Shown here piece after piece: positions 34,369 to 42,697 of a DNA stretch of 64,000 bases. Source of the stretch: Streptomyces filamentosus. GTDB lineage: Bacteria > Actinomycetota > Actinomycetes > Streptomycetales > Streptomycetaceae. Made by a program: the position numbers and the translations under genes. A model generated the notes under the pieces. It worked only from the letters and a program-made list of their open reading frames with translations. It was not told the DNA's origin and did no database searches. Location of the stretch: positions 1,315,072 to 1,379,071 of the forward strand of contig NZ_BNBE01000003.1 in NCBI RefSeq assembly GCF_014654895.1. The letters are read 5' to 3'. Position 1 is the first letter of the stretch, and each line of letters starts with the position of its first letter.

Positions 34369-35964
34369 TCATCCGGCAGCCTCGGCGCGCAGCTCGCTGG
34401 CCCTGTGGCGCGCGCACACCCGGCGGGTCGGAATCGCCGGCCGGTCGCATGTCTCCCCGAGCCAGCCGGAGCACCGTGGTGCCGGGCCAGGAGGCTGTGC
34501 GACGGGCTGCGCCGGCTGGCCCGCTTCCCTGCAGGGCCTGCACATCTGGTCGACGAGTGCGGGGCCGACCAGCCGGATCCGGCAGCCGCACTCTCGGCAG
34601 ACGGAGAGGGCCGCGGGAGCCGGCGGGGCGGCAGCGTTGGCGAGCACCGGGCGCCGCCGCCGCGGCGGCGCGCATTCGGTGCAGCCGACGCCGGGCCCGC
34701 CCAGGCCGTGGTCGGGGCATTGCCCCCGTTCGATCCGGTGCTCCCGCTCGCGCTCTCGTAGACGTGCGGCCCGGATGTCGGCACAAGCCGCGCAGGGCTC
34801 CCCGCTCGGCCACATCACGCCGCTCTCACAGGCAAGATGCCCGCAGCCCCACCTCGGCAGAGCCACCCCCATCAGCCACCGGGCAGGGTCCTTGACGTCC
34901 GACAGAAACACGCCGGCGAAGCGGGTACGCAAGCGCTGCCGGAGCCTGTCGGGGGCACATCCGTGATCGAGCTGGCGGCCGACCTCGCGGGCGATCCGCC
35001 GCTGCATGAACGTGTTGGCCTGCTCGTAGAGCACCTGCACGGGTTCGAGGACCTCGACAATGCGCGGATGCAGGGTCAGCTGCGGGCCGTCGTAGTGGCC
35101 GCGGGAGGCGGGGGATGTCTGGGAGCGGGGTGGTTCCTGGCCCGCGCGGAGCGCGAAACCGTCCTGGGCCGGGTCGTGCGCAGTGTTCGAGCCCGAGTTA
35201 TCCACAGGCCGAGCGCCCTTGTCTACCTGTACTTCGCCTACGGCGGGTGAGTCAGGGCGGCGCTCGTCATCAGGTCGGTCAATCCTGTGGTCTTCCCTAG
35301 TCGCGAGCGATCCCTCACCAGCTTCCAGACCCGATCCCTCATCAAGTTGTGAAGACGACGAGGTGCTCTCCACAGGCGAGAGGGGGCGGGCGCCGCCCGG
35401 GGCCGGGGGTACGTCGTGGGCGATGAACTGATGCCGCCCCTGCACGCCCGACCTGCGCAGCACGCTCACCCAGCCGGCATCCTCCAGAGCATCCACGACC
35501 TTCCCCGCAGACGTCGCGGACAGCGTCGTCCCCGCGCACGCACCGGAGTGGTGGTAGAGATGCCCGGCGAGCTCGCCTTCGGTGAGGGGAATGCGCTGTG
35601 TCTGGGCGAAGCAGAGCACCGCGTACGCACGCAACTGCCGCGGGGAGAGGTCCTCGCACGCGGCGACCGGCAGCCAGATGAACCGTTCGTCCCGGTGCAT
35701 CGGCCGTACACGGCGCTGCGCCGTGGTGCCGCATCCGCCGGGCAGCGACCGTCGCCGGTTGACGGGGAGCTCGATCACCCCGTCCGGCCCAGGCCTGCGC
35801 AGTTGGGCAATGCCGCGTTCGACGGAGGACCGCGACACCCCGAGGTACGACGCGAGCACCGCGGCGCCTGCGGTGCAGCCTTCCGGGCGCTGCCCGAGCG
35901 CCTTGATCTTCATGTAGACGGACAGAGCCACGTCGGCGTAGTGCGGGGACTCCACCAACCGCAT
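34369..35964 (-). CDS. two-winged-helix replication-initiator-like protein
   Basis: 531 aa. Two winged-helix units fill residues 1-165 (ADVALSVYMKIKAL, then LASYLGVSRSSVERGIAQL, and later LTEGELAGHLYHHSG with GKVVDALEDAGWVSV), as in plasmid Rep proteins. A disordered acidic linker, a helical region (PVQVLYEQANTFMQRRIAREV) and four Cys/His clusters follow (CGHLACESG plus CAAC, CPDHGLGG plus CTEC, CRECGC plus CRPC, CSGWLGETC plus CARH). ATG 35964 is preceded by AAGGTG 5 nt away; the frame is open to 36261 without a good site. Iterons lie beyond its 3' end, fitting an initiator role. A transcription factor is the alternative. Confidence 0.6.
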   Translation of the reverse strand: MRLVESPHYADVALSVYMKIKALGQRPEGCTAGAAVLASYLGVSRSSVERGIAQLRRPGPDGVIELPVNRRRSLPGGCGTTAQRRVRPMHRDERFIWLPVAACEDLSPRQLRAYAVLCFAQTQRIPLTEGELAGHLYHHSGACAGTTLSATSAGKVVDALEDAGWVSVLRRSGVQGRHQFIAHDVPPAPGGARPLSPVESTSSSSQLDEGSGLEAGEGSLATREDHRIDRPDDERRPDSPAVGEVQVDKGARPVDNSGSNTAHDPAQDGFALRAGQEPPRSQTSPASRGHYDGPQLTLHPRIVEVLEPVQVLYEQANTFMQRRIAREVGRQLDHGCAPDRLRQRLRTRFAGVFLSDVKDPARWLMGVALPRWGCGHLACESGVMWPSGEPCAACADIRAARLREREREHRIERGQCPDHGLGGPGVGCTECAPPRRRRPVLANAAAPPAPAALSVCRECGCRIRLVGPALVDQMCRPCREAGQPAQPVAQPPGPAPRCSGWLGETCDRPAIPTRRVCARHRASELRAEAAG

Positions 35965-36630
35965 CGGCACCTTGACACGCTGACGCCGTACAGGCGCCTG
36001 GGCGCCAGATACGCAGGACGATTCCGCGGACCGCGGTCGAGGCACCGGACCCGCACCGGAGCTGGTGGTGAGGAGCAGAGAACTGGACACACTTCTCCCG
36101 CGCACCGTCGCCGGAGTGACGATCCGTCGACGGTGCGCTCGAGCCGCTGCCTCTGCGAGATGGGGTGCAGAGGCGGCCTTGCAGATGGGACCAGGCGCTC
36201 CGCTGCGATCAGAGGGGGATGTCAACCCCCGGCGCGCTCGCGGTACAGCGTGCTGTGCCACAAGCGCACCTGCTGACGGGCGGCGTGTGCCGTGCAGCAG
36301 AGCGCGGACAGCCTTGACCGAGGAGAGAGGGATGCGCGATGCGCGCCCTCGGCCTCGTGGTCAAGAGCGGATCAGCCGGCGAAAACCGTTGGACAGAGCG
36401 AGGAGCCCGCTCTCGGCGCCGTCATCGACGACAGCGGAGCAGAAGATGCCAAAACCCCCGAACCGGATGAAACGGCAGTCACGGAATGTGACAACGAGGT
36501 GACGGCTGGGGGATCAATGGCCGAGAACGGTGGTCCCGGGCGCCTGCTGAGCTGACAAAAGCCATGGCGGTACTGCAAGATGTACTCCGATCGCCCTGGT
36601 GCACTCCAGGGATGACAAAGGCCCTTCGGG
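35965..36630. other. upstream region of the initiator-like gene, no gene seen
   Basis: About 660 bp. Short open frames exist on both strands, but none has a ribosome site or family resemblance. It probably contains the promoter of the initiator-like gene; no convincing -35/-10 pair was identified. Confidence 0.4.
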
Positions 36631-36633
36631 GTC

Positions 36634-36845
36634 AGCCCCTCGGGGCTAGCTGCTGGGAGGCAGTGATCATCCAGGCCGAGAGGCCTGGCTCTTCGCTCGG
36701 ACGGGGCTGGTACCCCGTAAGAGCGGTGACGGCCGGCTGAGGAGCTGCTAACTCCGAACCGGCGGGGAAGGGCGAGGAGCGCTCCTTGCTAGGGAGCGCC
36801 CGCCCGAGACTTCTACGACATGCCGCCCTCCTCGGTGAGGGCGGC
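36634..36845. ncRNA. candidate structured RNA or structured DNA element
   Basis: A run of six stem-loops: 36634-36647 (AGCCCC/GGGGCT); 36671-36688 (CCAGGCC with a GAGA tetraloop); 36701-36718; 36732-36763 (GCCGGC outer stem, GA/GA internal loop, GGAG-CUGCUAA-CUCC inner hairpin); 36779-36799 (GCGCTCC/GGAGCGC); 36822-36845 (GCCGCCCTC/GAGGGCGGC). GNRA loops and the GA-containing internal loop suggest RNA rather than simple terminators. The strand was not determined; it could equally be an origin structure. Confidence 0.4.
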
Positions 36846-36870
36846 GAGCGATGTGCGGTGTCCGCACAGC

Positions 36871-36919
36871 AAAAAGCCCCGGCTCGACGGCGTCGTGGAC
36901 GCAGCGTGGAAGCCGGGCT
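36871..36919 (-). terminator. Rho-independent terminator with T-run
   Basis: Read on the minus strand, AGCCCGGCTT pairs with AGCCGGGGCT across a GC-rich loop and is followed by TTTTT. This is unusual for this DNA, where terminators usually lack a T-run. It lies 245 bp beyond the stop of the GntR gene. A further hairpin (GCCCCC/GGGGGC) is at 36998-37026. Confidence 0.65.
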
Positions 36920-37163
36920 GACTGTGCATTTGTGCGTGGGTGCGGGTACGCTCCACCACGAGACACCGCCTTATCCGGTTTCTCGAACCCGATATACGCC
37001 CCCGGACTTGCTCAAGGTCTGGGGGCATCGTGTTGTCAGGGCTAGCAATAGATCAATCGATGGTCACCCTATCCCCAACAGCACCGGAAGTGCACAGCCT
37101 GTGGACGGACCGGTACATGCCGCGCGTCGCGCTGATCAGGGGTCACCTCACGGCCCACTCTGC

Positions 37164-37943
37164 CTAGTTGGGGATCTTCCCTGAAGAATCGGTCAAACTG
37201 ACTCTATCGGCGCGGATGAGCAGGAACTCGCAACTCCGGATCTGCTCACCGCTGTAGCTCACGCGCCGGACCGTAAGCACCGTGACCGCACGCGACTTGA
37301 GCAGGACTGCCTCCTGGTCGGACGCCGGCCGCGCCGAGACGGCGTGCGCGTGCCCGGTCTCGGGCAGGCCGGCCTCTTCCAGGATCTGGTCCTCGTCGAC
37401 GTGGTCGGCGTCCAGGAGCCGGCGGGCGAGGTCGGTGATGCCCTGCGGGACGTACATCTCCCGAATGGCCCAGGGGGTGCCGCCCCGGCTGAGGACGCTC
37501 TGTCGCAGGATGACAGCGGATTCCGGCGGACTGCCCAGGGCCGCCGCCACGTCGACGGGGGCCTTGCGTACGGCGGTGGTGACCATGTCGCTCCGGTCAT
37601 CGGCCTGCTCGGGGACAGGGTGGACGTGCCCTCGCTTGTCGAGGCGCGCCTCGAAGGCGGCCGCGGGGGACAGCACCATGTAGCCGACCTTGGGGATCGA
37701 CCGCACCAGGCCCTCCTGCTCGAGGAGATCCATCGCGCCGATCAGCGTGTTGCGCGCGCACCCGAGCTCCTTGGCGAGCTGGCGCCCTGATACGACGACG
37801 CCGGCGGCGAGCGAGGGCGAGCCGTCGTGGATCTCGTTGCGCAGGCGCTCGGCGAGGTCGTGTCTGCTGGTCGGGGGCGTGGCCATGCGGGACATCCTGC
37901 CGTACAGCCACCCCGGCGCGGGATGCAGGGCCGCGATCGTCAT
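37164..37943 (-). CDS. GntR-family repressor with UTRA domain
   Basis: 259 aa. The N-terminal winged helix (HDLAERLRNEIHDG, VVSGRQLAKELGCARNTLIGAMDLLEQEGLV) is the GntR DNA-binding domain. A UTRA-type ligand domain follows (ILRQSVLSRGGTPWAIREMYVPQGI, VLTVRRVSYSGEQIRSCEFLLI). The ATG at 37943 has AAGGGAG 6 nt upstream. It is divergent from the spread/transfer module, with an operator-like palindrome in between. KorSA/KorA-type GntR repressors control transfer genes and lethality of unregulated tra in Streptomyces plasmids, so an equivalent role is likely. Confidence 0.8.
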   Translation of the reverse strand: MTIAALHPAPGWLYGRMSRMATPPTSRHDLAERLRNEIHDGSPSLAAGVVVSGRQLAKELGCARNTLIGAMDLLEQEGLVRSIPKVGYMVLSPAAAFEARLDKRGHVHPVPEQADDRSDMVTTAVRKAPVDVAAALGSPPESAVILRQSVLSRGGTPWAIREMYVPQGITDLARRLLDADHVDEDQILEEAGLPETGHAHAVSARPASDQEAVLLKSRAVTVLTVRRVSYSGEQIRSCEFLLIRADRVSLTDSSGKIPN

Positions 37944-37954
37944 GTCGTTCTCCC

Positions 37955-37983
37955 TTGACTTGATCCGGAAGGCGGGGCAATAT
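37955..37983 (+). promoter_or_regulatory. promoter of WhiB-like/spread operon
   Basis: TTGACT, 17 bp, CAATAT on the plus strand, a near-consensus housekeeping promoter facing the WhiB-like gene. The palindrome at 37989 begins 6 bp after the -10 box and would cover the transcription start. Confidence 0.6.
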
Positions 37984-37988
37984 CATCG

Positions 37989-38026
37989 CATCTGGCTTAC
38001 CTGGCGTGAGCCAGATGAGCCAGATG
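37989..38026. promoter_or_regulatory. GntR-type operator: palindrome plus extra half-site
   Basis: CATCTGGCTTAC and GTGAGCCAGATG form a 29-bp inverted repeat (37989-38017), and a third half-site AGCCAGATG follows directly (38018-38026). Placed over the predicted transcription start, it suits repression by the divergently encoded GntR protein. Confidence 0.6.
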
Positions 38027-38147
38027 TGGGCATGGTCCCGCATCCCGTGGCGCGCCGCACGCAGAACGGCCTCCGAGGGGGTTGGAGCCCTCGAAGGCCG
38101 TGGTGACGCACGCCGACCCCTTCCCGTCACGAAAGACAGACGACGCA

Positions 38148-38798
38148 ATGACCAGCATGACAGCCGGTCGCCCCACGCAGGGCACCACCAGCCGAATCAC
38201 CCTCACCAGCGACGACATCACACGCGAACTCGTCAGCACCCACACGCCGGCCGCCCTCGCCGAAGCCGGCTACCTCACCGGCCCCGACGGGCACGCCGTC
38301 GCCGGCCAGATGCGCGAACACCAGCTGGACGAGGCCCTCCTGCTCGGCCGCTGCAGCACCACCAACGACGTCGACGCCTTCTACCGGCGCGACGAGGAGC
38401 CGGACGAGCAGTGGCATGCGCGCCGAGAAGCCACCATCGCCAAGTACTGCGCGCGGTGCCCGATCGCCGCAGCGTGCCTCGAACTCGCCCTGCGCTACCC
38501 CGAAGCCCCCCAGGACCTCGCAGTGCGCGGCGGCGTCACCGAGGAGGACCAGCTCGCCCTCGCCGACACGGAAGCCGAACGGCTGGCCGCGGCCCGGGCC
38601 CGGGACCGCGCCCCGTACGAGCAGCAGACCATGCGGCTGCACGCGGCTCGCCAGGTGCTGGGGCTGGCCCAGACCCTCATCGGACTGTCCGTCAAGCCCA
38701 AGGCCCGGAACAAGAACCACGCCGAACTCCGCGTCGCCGTCTCCGAACTGGAGCCGCTGCGCAGCGACCACCGCCGCGCGACGGGGTGGGCCGCATGA
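38148..38798 (+). CDS. WhiB-like (Wbl) iron-sulfur regulator
   Basis: 216 aa. The cysteine pattern is LLGRCSTT, about 30 residues, then YCARCPIAAACLELAL, followed by VRGGVTEEDQLAL. This corresponds to the Wbl C...CxxC(x5)C cluster plus the G[VI]xGG turn (here RGG). Wbl proteins bind a 4Fe-4S cluster and act with sigma region 4. The C-terminal 80 residues are an extra helical extension. ATG 38148 was chosen by domain position; its ribosome site is weak and a start at 38082 is open. First gene of the spread/TraB module, overlapping the next gene by 4 bp. Confidence 0.75.
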   Translation: MTSMTAGRPTQGTTSRITLTSDDITRELVSTHTPAALAEAGYLTGPDGHAVAGQMREHQLDEALLLGRCSTTNDVDAFYRRDEEPDEQWHARREATIAKYCARCPIAAACLELALRYPEAPQDLAVRGGVTEEDQLALADTEAERLAAARARDRAPYEQQTMRLHAARQVLGLAQTLIGLSVKPKARNKNHAELRVAVSELEPLRSDHRRATGWAA

Positions 38799-39199
38799 CC
38801 GGCCGCACCAACCCACCGTCACCCGACGGCTCCGACGAGAACGAGCTCCGGACCCTCAACCGCCTCCTGATACAGGCCCTGCACACGAAGTGCGCGATGC
38901 CAGCCGTCCCCGTGCCCGTCCCGCAGGACGGCGCCGACCCGCAGCCGGCCGCGCTGCTCGGCATCGTCCTGGCCCTGTGGCACCAGGCGCGCGTCGAAGC
39001 CGACGCCTACCGGGCCTGGATCAGTCAGCCGGCCCCGCCGCCGGCCGCAGACGCCGCATCCCGCAGCGCCTCGGAGGCGGTGCGCGCACACCTCGACAGC
39101 GCCACCACCACCGACCGGGCCGGCGCAGAACCCCAAGGGCGCGACGTCATCCAGCACGGCCGAGGCGAGCCGCCGGACGGCACCTGCCGACAGCGATGA
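38795..39199 (+). CDS. hypothetical protein, 134 aa
   Basis: Overlaps the WhiB-like stop (ATGA). Residues 15-85 are helical (NELRTLNRLLIQALHTKC, then LLGIVLALWHQARVEADAYRAW); the rest is disordered and charged. No family recognised; coupled small gene of the spread module. Confidence 0.6.
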   Translation: MTGRTNPPSPDGSDENELRTLNRLLIQALHTKCAMPAVPVPVPQDGADPQPAALLGIVLALWHQARVEADAYRAWISQPAPPPAADAASRSASEAVRAHLDSATTTDRAGAEPQGRDVIQHGRGEPPDGTCRQR

Positions 39200-39237
39200 C
39201 ATGACCGCGGACCGCCGCAGTGACAAGGACATCCACC

Positions 39238-39345
39238 ATGAGACTGCCGATCGCCGTGCACCTCGCCCCCGGGTACGAGCAGCAGCCGCTGTACTACTAC
39301 GTCTCGTACGGCGGGTACTACCCGGTCCAGCACTTCTGCGAGTAG
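39238..39345 (+). CDS. 35-aa Tyr-rich peptide
   Basis: MRLPIAVHLAPGYEQQ continues into a segment with seven tyrosines and ends with a single Cys-Glu. AAGGA lies 8 nt before the ATG, and the frame is flanked closely by coupled genes, which argues for translation. Too short for family assignment. Confidence 0.5.
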   Translation: MRLPIAVHLAPGYEQQPLYYYVSYGGYYPVQHFCE

Positions 39346-39347
39346 CC

Positions 39348-39536
39348 ATGGCCCTCACGACGAGCTCGAGCAAGCGAGGACTCCACAGCGGCCGACTCCG
39401 TCGCCCGGCCGTGTGCCAGCTGACGATCGCCGCCAGCCTGCTGGCCCGATACGGGTACACCAGCCAGGCCGACGCCCACGACGACGGAACGTGCGCCCGG
39501 CTCTACTCCCTGGGTCGCCGGAAGGCCGTCTCGTGA
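39348..39536 (+). CDS. small basic protein, 62 aa
   Basis: MALTTSSSKRGLHSGRL, then a helical part (CQLTIAASLLARYGYTSQADAH) that looks like a short HTH or pairing helix, and a Cys near the C-terminus. It starts 2 bp after the preceding stop, so it is probably coupled. Small proteins of this type follow the regulators in pSAM2-like plasmids. Confidence 0.5.
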   Translation: MALTTSSSKRGLHSGRLRRPAVCQLTIAASLLARYGYTSQADAHDDGTCARLYSLGRRKAVS

Positions 39537-39643
39537 GCGTCGCGGTCACGCCGCCGCTGGACGGTCCCCTGGCCAACGAGGCCGACCTGGACCATGCCCT
39601 GTTCGGCCCCCATGAGGCGGAGGACGGGCACGACGCGGAGTAG
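39533..39643 (+). CDS. 36-aa acidic peptide
   Basis: GTG start overlapping the preceding stop (GTGA). VSVAVTPPLDGPL is followed by an Asp/Glu/His-rich end. Supported only by coupling and frame; function unknown. Confidence 0.4.
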   Translation: MSVAVTPPLDGPLANEADLDHALFGPHEAEDGHDAE

Positions 39644-39791
39644 TCCGCCGCGCAGGGACGGAAGGACAGCTTCGCGACGGAGCCGGAGATCACCGTCAGC
39701 TCGGCGAGCCCGCGCCACCATCACGACCACCCATCGACGCCGCGCTCAGCGACACGCTGCAGCACGCGTCCCACCGCAAAGGAGCACGACG

Positions 39792-42032
39792 GTGAGCAGG
39801 TCCCGTCGTCGACGCCGCCAACCCCCCAGGTCCGGGCCGCCGGCCCCGGAACCGCGTCCCGCGGACGCCGCATCCCCGGCCACAGCCGCCGACACGCTCG
39901 AGACCCTGGCCGTACTCGCCGACGCTCGGGACCGTGCGGCCGACATCGTCGACCTGGCAGAGGAGAAGTCCAGGGGCTGTGAGGCCTACGCGCAGGAGAA
40001 GGCCGCCGTCCTCCTGGAGGCGGCCGAAGCGCAGGCGGCACACATCCAAGCCGAGGCAGAGCGCCGGGCCGACGCGCTCCAGGACCGTGCGCGGGAGGCG
40101 GGGGCAGCCCTCGTGGGCGACGCCGCCGCCCAGGCGGAGGCGGCCAAGGCAGCAGCCGACCGCCAGGCCGCCGCCATCCTGGCAGCCACTGAGGCAGAAG
40201 GGCGGGCCGCCCTCGAAGAGGCCACCGCCCACGCCTGCCGGCTGCGAGAGGAAGCACAACTGGCCGCCGACAAGGAGGTGACCGACGCCAGGCTCCGGGC
40301 CGAGCAACTGACCCGCGCGGCCCGTCGCGACGCCGAGGCAGCCGATGCCCGGCTGCGCGCCGCCGAGACGGAGGCAAAACGTATCCGCAGTGAGGCGACG
40401 TCCGCTGCCGACGAGCTCCGTCGGCAGGCGGCCGCGGGCATCAGGGCCGACCGGGAACGGGCCACCCGCGACGTCGAAGAACTGCGCACCACCGCAGCGG
40501 CGACAGTCGCATCAGCCGAGGAGCGAGCCGCCACGGTTGCCGAGAAGGCTGCCGCCCGGGAAGCCGCAGCGATGGAGAAGGAGGAAGCAGCCGAGCAGCT
40601 GCTCCGCCAGGCCCAGCAGGCCTGGGAGCGGGCGCGCTCGCGCGCCGCCCGCCGGCAGGAGCGGAAGCGTCTGCGCCAGCAAGGCCGCTTTCAGCGGGCC
40701 ACGGAGCGGCGCGAGCACAAGCAGGCCGCGGGACGACCGACTTTCGCCCGCCGCCTCGCCCATGGGCGCCGCTGGGTACGGGAGATGGTTCGCAACCAGG
40801 CCCGCCGGGGCCTCGTCGCCGGCCCGATCCTCGCTCCGATGGCAGTGGCCTGGTGGTCGCAGACCGACTACGCCAAGGAAGCGTTCGGATGGTGGACCGT
40901 CTTTGCCCTCGGCTTCGCCGCCGCCTGGGAGCTCACCACCGCGTTCACCGGCTGGATGTACCACCAGGCACGGCAGCAGGGCGACGCCGGCACCATCTAC
41001 CGGATCATGACGTGGGTGTTCGCATCCGGCGCGGCCGCGATGAACTACGCCCATCACTGCGGGCCCGGCGGCCGGCCGACGCAGGCATCCGTCGCCTTTG
41101 CGACCATGAGCGTCGTCGGCATGGTGCTGTGGGAGCTGTATGCCTCCCTGGTCCACCGCCAGTACCTGCGTGAACAGGGACTGGTCTCCCGGCCCCGGCC
41201 GAAGATCGGCCTGATCCGCTGGGTCCGGTTCCCGGTGCGGTCCTGGACAGCCTGGTCGCTGACGATCGACAACGCCGCACTGTCCACGCTGGAACGCGCC
41301 TGGAACGCCGCCGGCGCCGAGCTGGCGGACCGGAACGCGCTCCGTTCCGGTACGGCCCTGCACCGCATCGTGATTCCCCGCGTGCCGACCGACGGCCTTC
41401 GTTCCGGAGCCGGTCCCGGCGCCGTTCCGTCGTTCCGCACGGTCTGGAGCGCCCCGGGCGGAACGCCCCCCGGAACCTGGGTGCACTGGTCCGGAACGCG
41501 GCAGGCTCCAGAGACGGTGCCCCACGCGGCCCACAGCGGAGCCGGGTGGAACGACAGCCTCGTTCCACCTGGCCACCCCGAGGTCGAGCAGGGCATTCCC
41601 GGTGCCCCGCCCGTTCCACCCCGCACCGGACCGCCGCGCTCCGCCCCACCTGGAACCGGAGCGGAACACTCGCCGCCAGGCGCAGCAGCGCCCGAGCGCA
41701 CCGCGGAACGGGGTGTGGAACGGGGCGCGGCCACGCCGGAGCGCGCCCAAAACGCACCAGGTGGGGCGGACCGGATCGATCCCGGCGCCCGGAACGGACG
41801 GGAGCGCACCAGTGGTGCGGAACGAGACAAGAACGAGGTGGTGCTCGAGGACAAGGAACGCGCCGCGGTGGAACGCCTCCTCGCGCGAAACCAGCCGCTG
41901 AGCAAGCGGAGCATCTCGGATGAGGTCCGCTCCAGCGGCGAAACGATCGCCGACGTGCGCGCGCTGACGATCGCCAACTACCTCAATGCCAAGGCCAAGG
42001 ACCAGCTGAGCCAGGACCTCGCAGGCGTCTGA
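39792..42032 (+). CDS. coiled-coil plus DUF2637 membrane protein (Spd-like)
   Basis: 746 aa. Residues 40-310 form a long Ala/Glu/Arg-rich coiled coil (repeats such as AAEAQAAHIQAEAERRADAL). Residues 355-470 hold four membrane helices (MAVAWWSQTDYAKEAFGWW, FALGFAAAWELTTAFTGWMY, IMTWVFASGAAAMNYAHHC, FATMSVVGMVLWELYASLV) typical of DUF2637. A Pro/Gly/Glu-rich linker and a C-terminal helical domain (residues 690-745) complete it. GTG 39792 has AAAGGAG 7 nt upstream. DUF2637 proteins sit in Streptomyces plasmid spread/transfer operons. Confidence 0.75.
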   Translation: MSRSRRRRRQPPRSGPPAPEPRPADAASPATAADTLETLAVLADARDRAADIVDLAEEKSRGCEAYAQEKAAVLLEAAEAQAAHIQAEAERRADALQDRAREAGAALVGDAAAQAEAAKAAADRQAAAILAATEAEGRAALEEATAHACRLREEAQLAADKEVTDARLRAEQLTRAARRDAEAADARLRAAETEAKRIRSEATSAADELRRQAAAGIRADRERATRDVEELRTTAAATVASAEERAATVAEKAAAREAAAMEKEEAAEQLLRQAQQAWERARSRAARRQERKRLRQQGRFQRATERREHKQAAGRPTFARRLAHGRRWVREMVRNQARRGLVAGPILAPMAVAWWSQTDYAKEAFGWWTVFALGFAAAWELTTAFTGWMYHQARQQGDAGTIYRIMTWVFASGAAAMNYAHHCGPGGRPTQASVAFATMSVVGMVLWELYASLVHRQYLREQGLVSRPRPKIGLIRWVRFPVRSWTAWSLTIDNAALSTLERAWNAAGAELADRNALRSGTALHRIVIPRVPTDGLRSGAGPGAVPSFRTVWSAPGGTPPGTWVHWSGTRQAPETVPHAAHSGAGWNDSLVPPGHPEVEQGIPGAPPVPPRTGPPRSAPPGTGAEHSPPGAAAPERTAERGVERGAATPERAQNAPGGADRIDPGARNGRERTSGAERDKNEVVLEDKERAAVERLLARNQPLSKRSISDEVRSSGETIADVRALTIANYLNAKAKDQLSQDLAGV

Positions 42033-42061
42033 CGACCGCTCCGGCTCGAAGCAGTAAGACC

Positions 42062-42102
42062 GGGAGACCCGGCCCGCTTTCCAGGGCCCGGCCGGGTCTC
42101 CC
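42062..42102 (+). terminator. stem-loop after DUF2637 gene
   Basis: GGAGACCCGGCC pairs perfectly with GGCCGGGTCTCC across about 16 nt, followed by CTCCTCC. It may attenuate rather than end the operon, since the next gene begins at 42131. Confidence 0.6.
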
Positions 42103-42130
42103 TCCTCCACGAATCGGGAGTTCGCACATC

Positions 42131-42697
42131 ATGACCCACGCCCGCACACGCCGGCACCGGCTCGGCCGCTCGCGCCTGCCCGGCCGCCTGCGATGGCTTC
42201 TCGGCGGCGACGACCACCGCCTTGCCCGGGCCCGCTACGGCACCCGGGAGTCGGCTTCCGAGCGCGCCGAGCGCCTTGAGCGCACTGCACGCCACACCCG
42301 GCAGGCCCGGCAGATCCAGCGAGTCGCCCGCAAGGGCCAGCGCTGGGAGGACGCGGCCTACGCCGCCCTTCCCACCGCCGCACGCCTGCTGGACCGGACT
42401 ACAGGGCTGCCGACCCAGGCGATGCTCCTGTCCAGCGGCGAGCTCGGGTCCGCACGCGGCGGCCTGCCCGCGCTGCCCCCGGGCTTCGCACCCGCCACCG
42501 CGGACGAGAGCCCGCAGGTGAGGACCAGTGCTCCGGAACAGACCACCGCGGACTTGGCCGTCACGAGCGCTCGCGCATCGGGCAGGCCCATGCTGTACGT
42601 CGTCGACGGCCTGGTCCCGCGGCAGGGAGCTGCCCGCTCTCATCCCATGCCCGAATGGCGCGCCCCGGCGGCCGGCACCAAGACCGGGAGCTGCTGA
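42131..42697 (+). CDS. hypothetical transfer-module protein, 188 aa
   Basis: A basic Arg-rich N-terminus (first 60 residues), a short helical part (AAYAALPTAARLLDRTTGLPTQ) and a Ser/Ala-rich middle. GGGAG lies 10 nt before the ATG. The stop TGA overlaps the next ATG (TGATG). No family recognised. Confidence 0.6.
   Translation: MTHARTRRHRLGRSRLPGRLRWLLGGDDHRLARARYGTRESASERAERLERTARHTRQARQIQRVARKGQRWEDAAYAALPTAARLLDRTTGLPTQAMLLSSGELGSARGGLPALPPGFAPATADESPQVRTSAPEQTTADLAVTSARASGRPMLYVVDGLVPRQGAARSHPMPEWRAPAAGTKTGSC

Noticed and set aside
36732..36763. tRNA-Ser(GCU)-like anticodon arm (GGAG-CTGCTAA-CTCC)
   Set aside because: No D-arm, T-arm with TTCRA or 7-bp acceptor stem can be placed at proper distance; it fits better as one hairpin of a larger structure.
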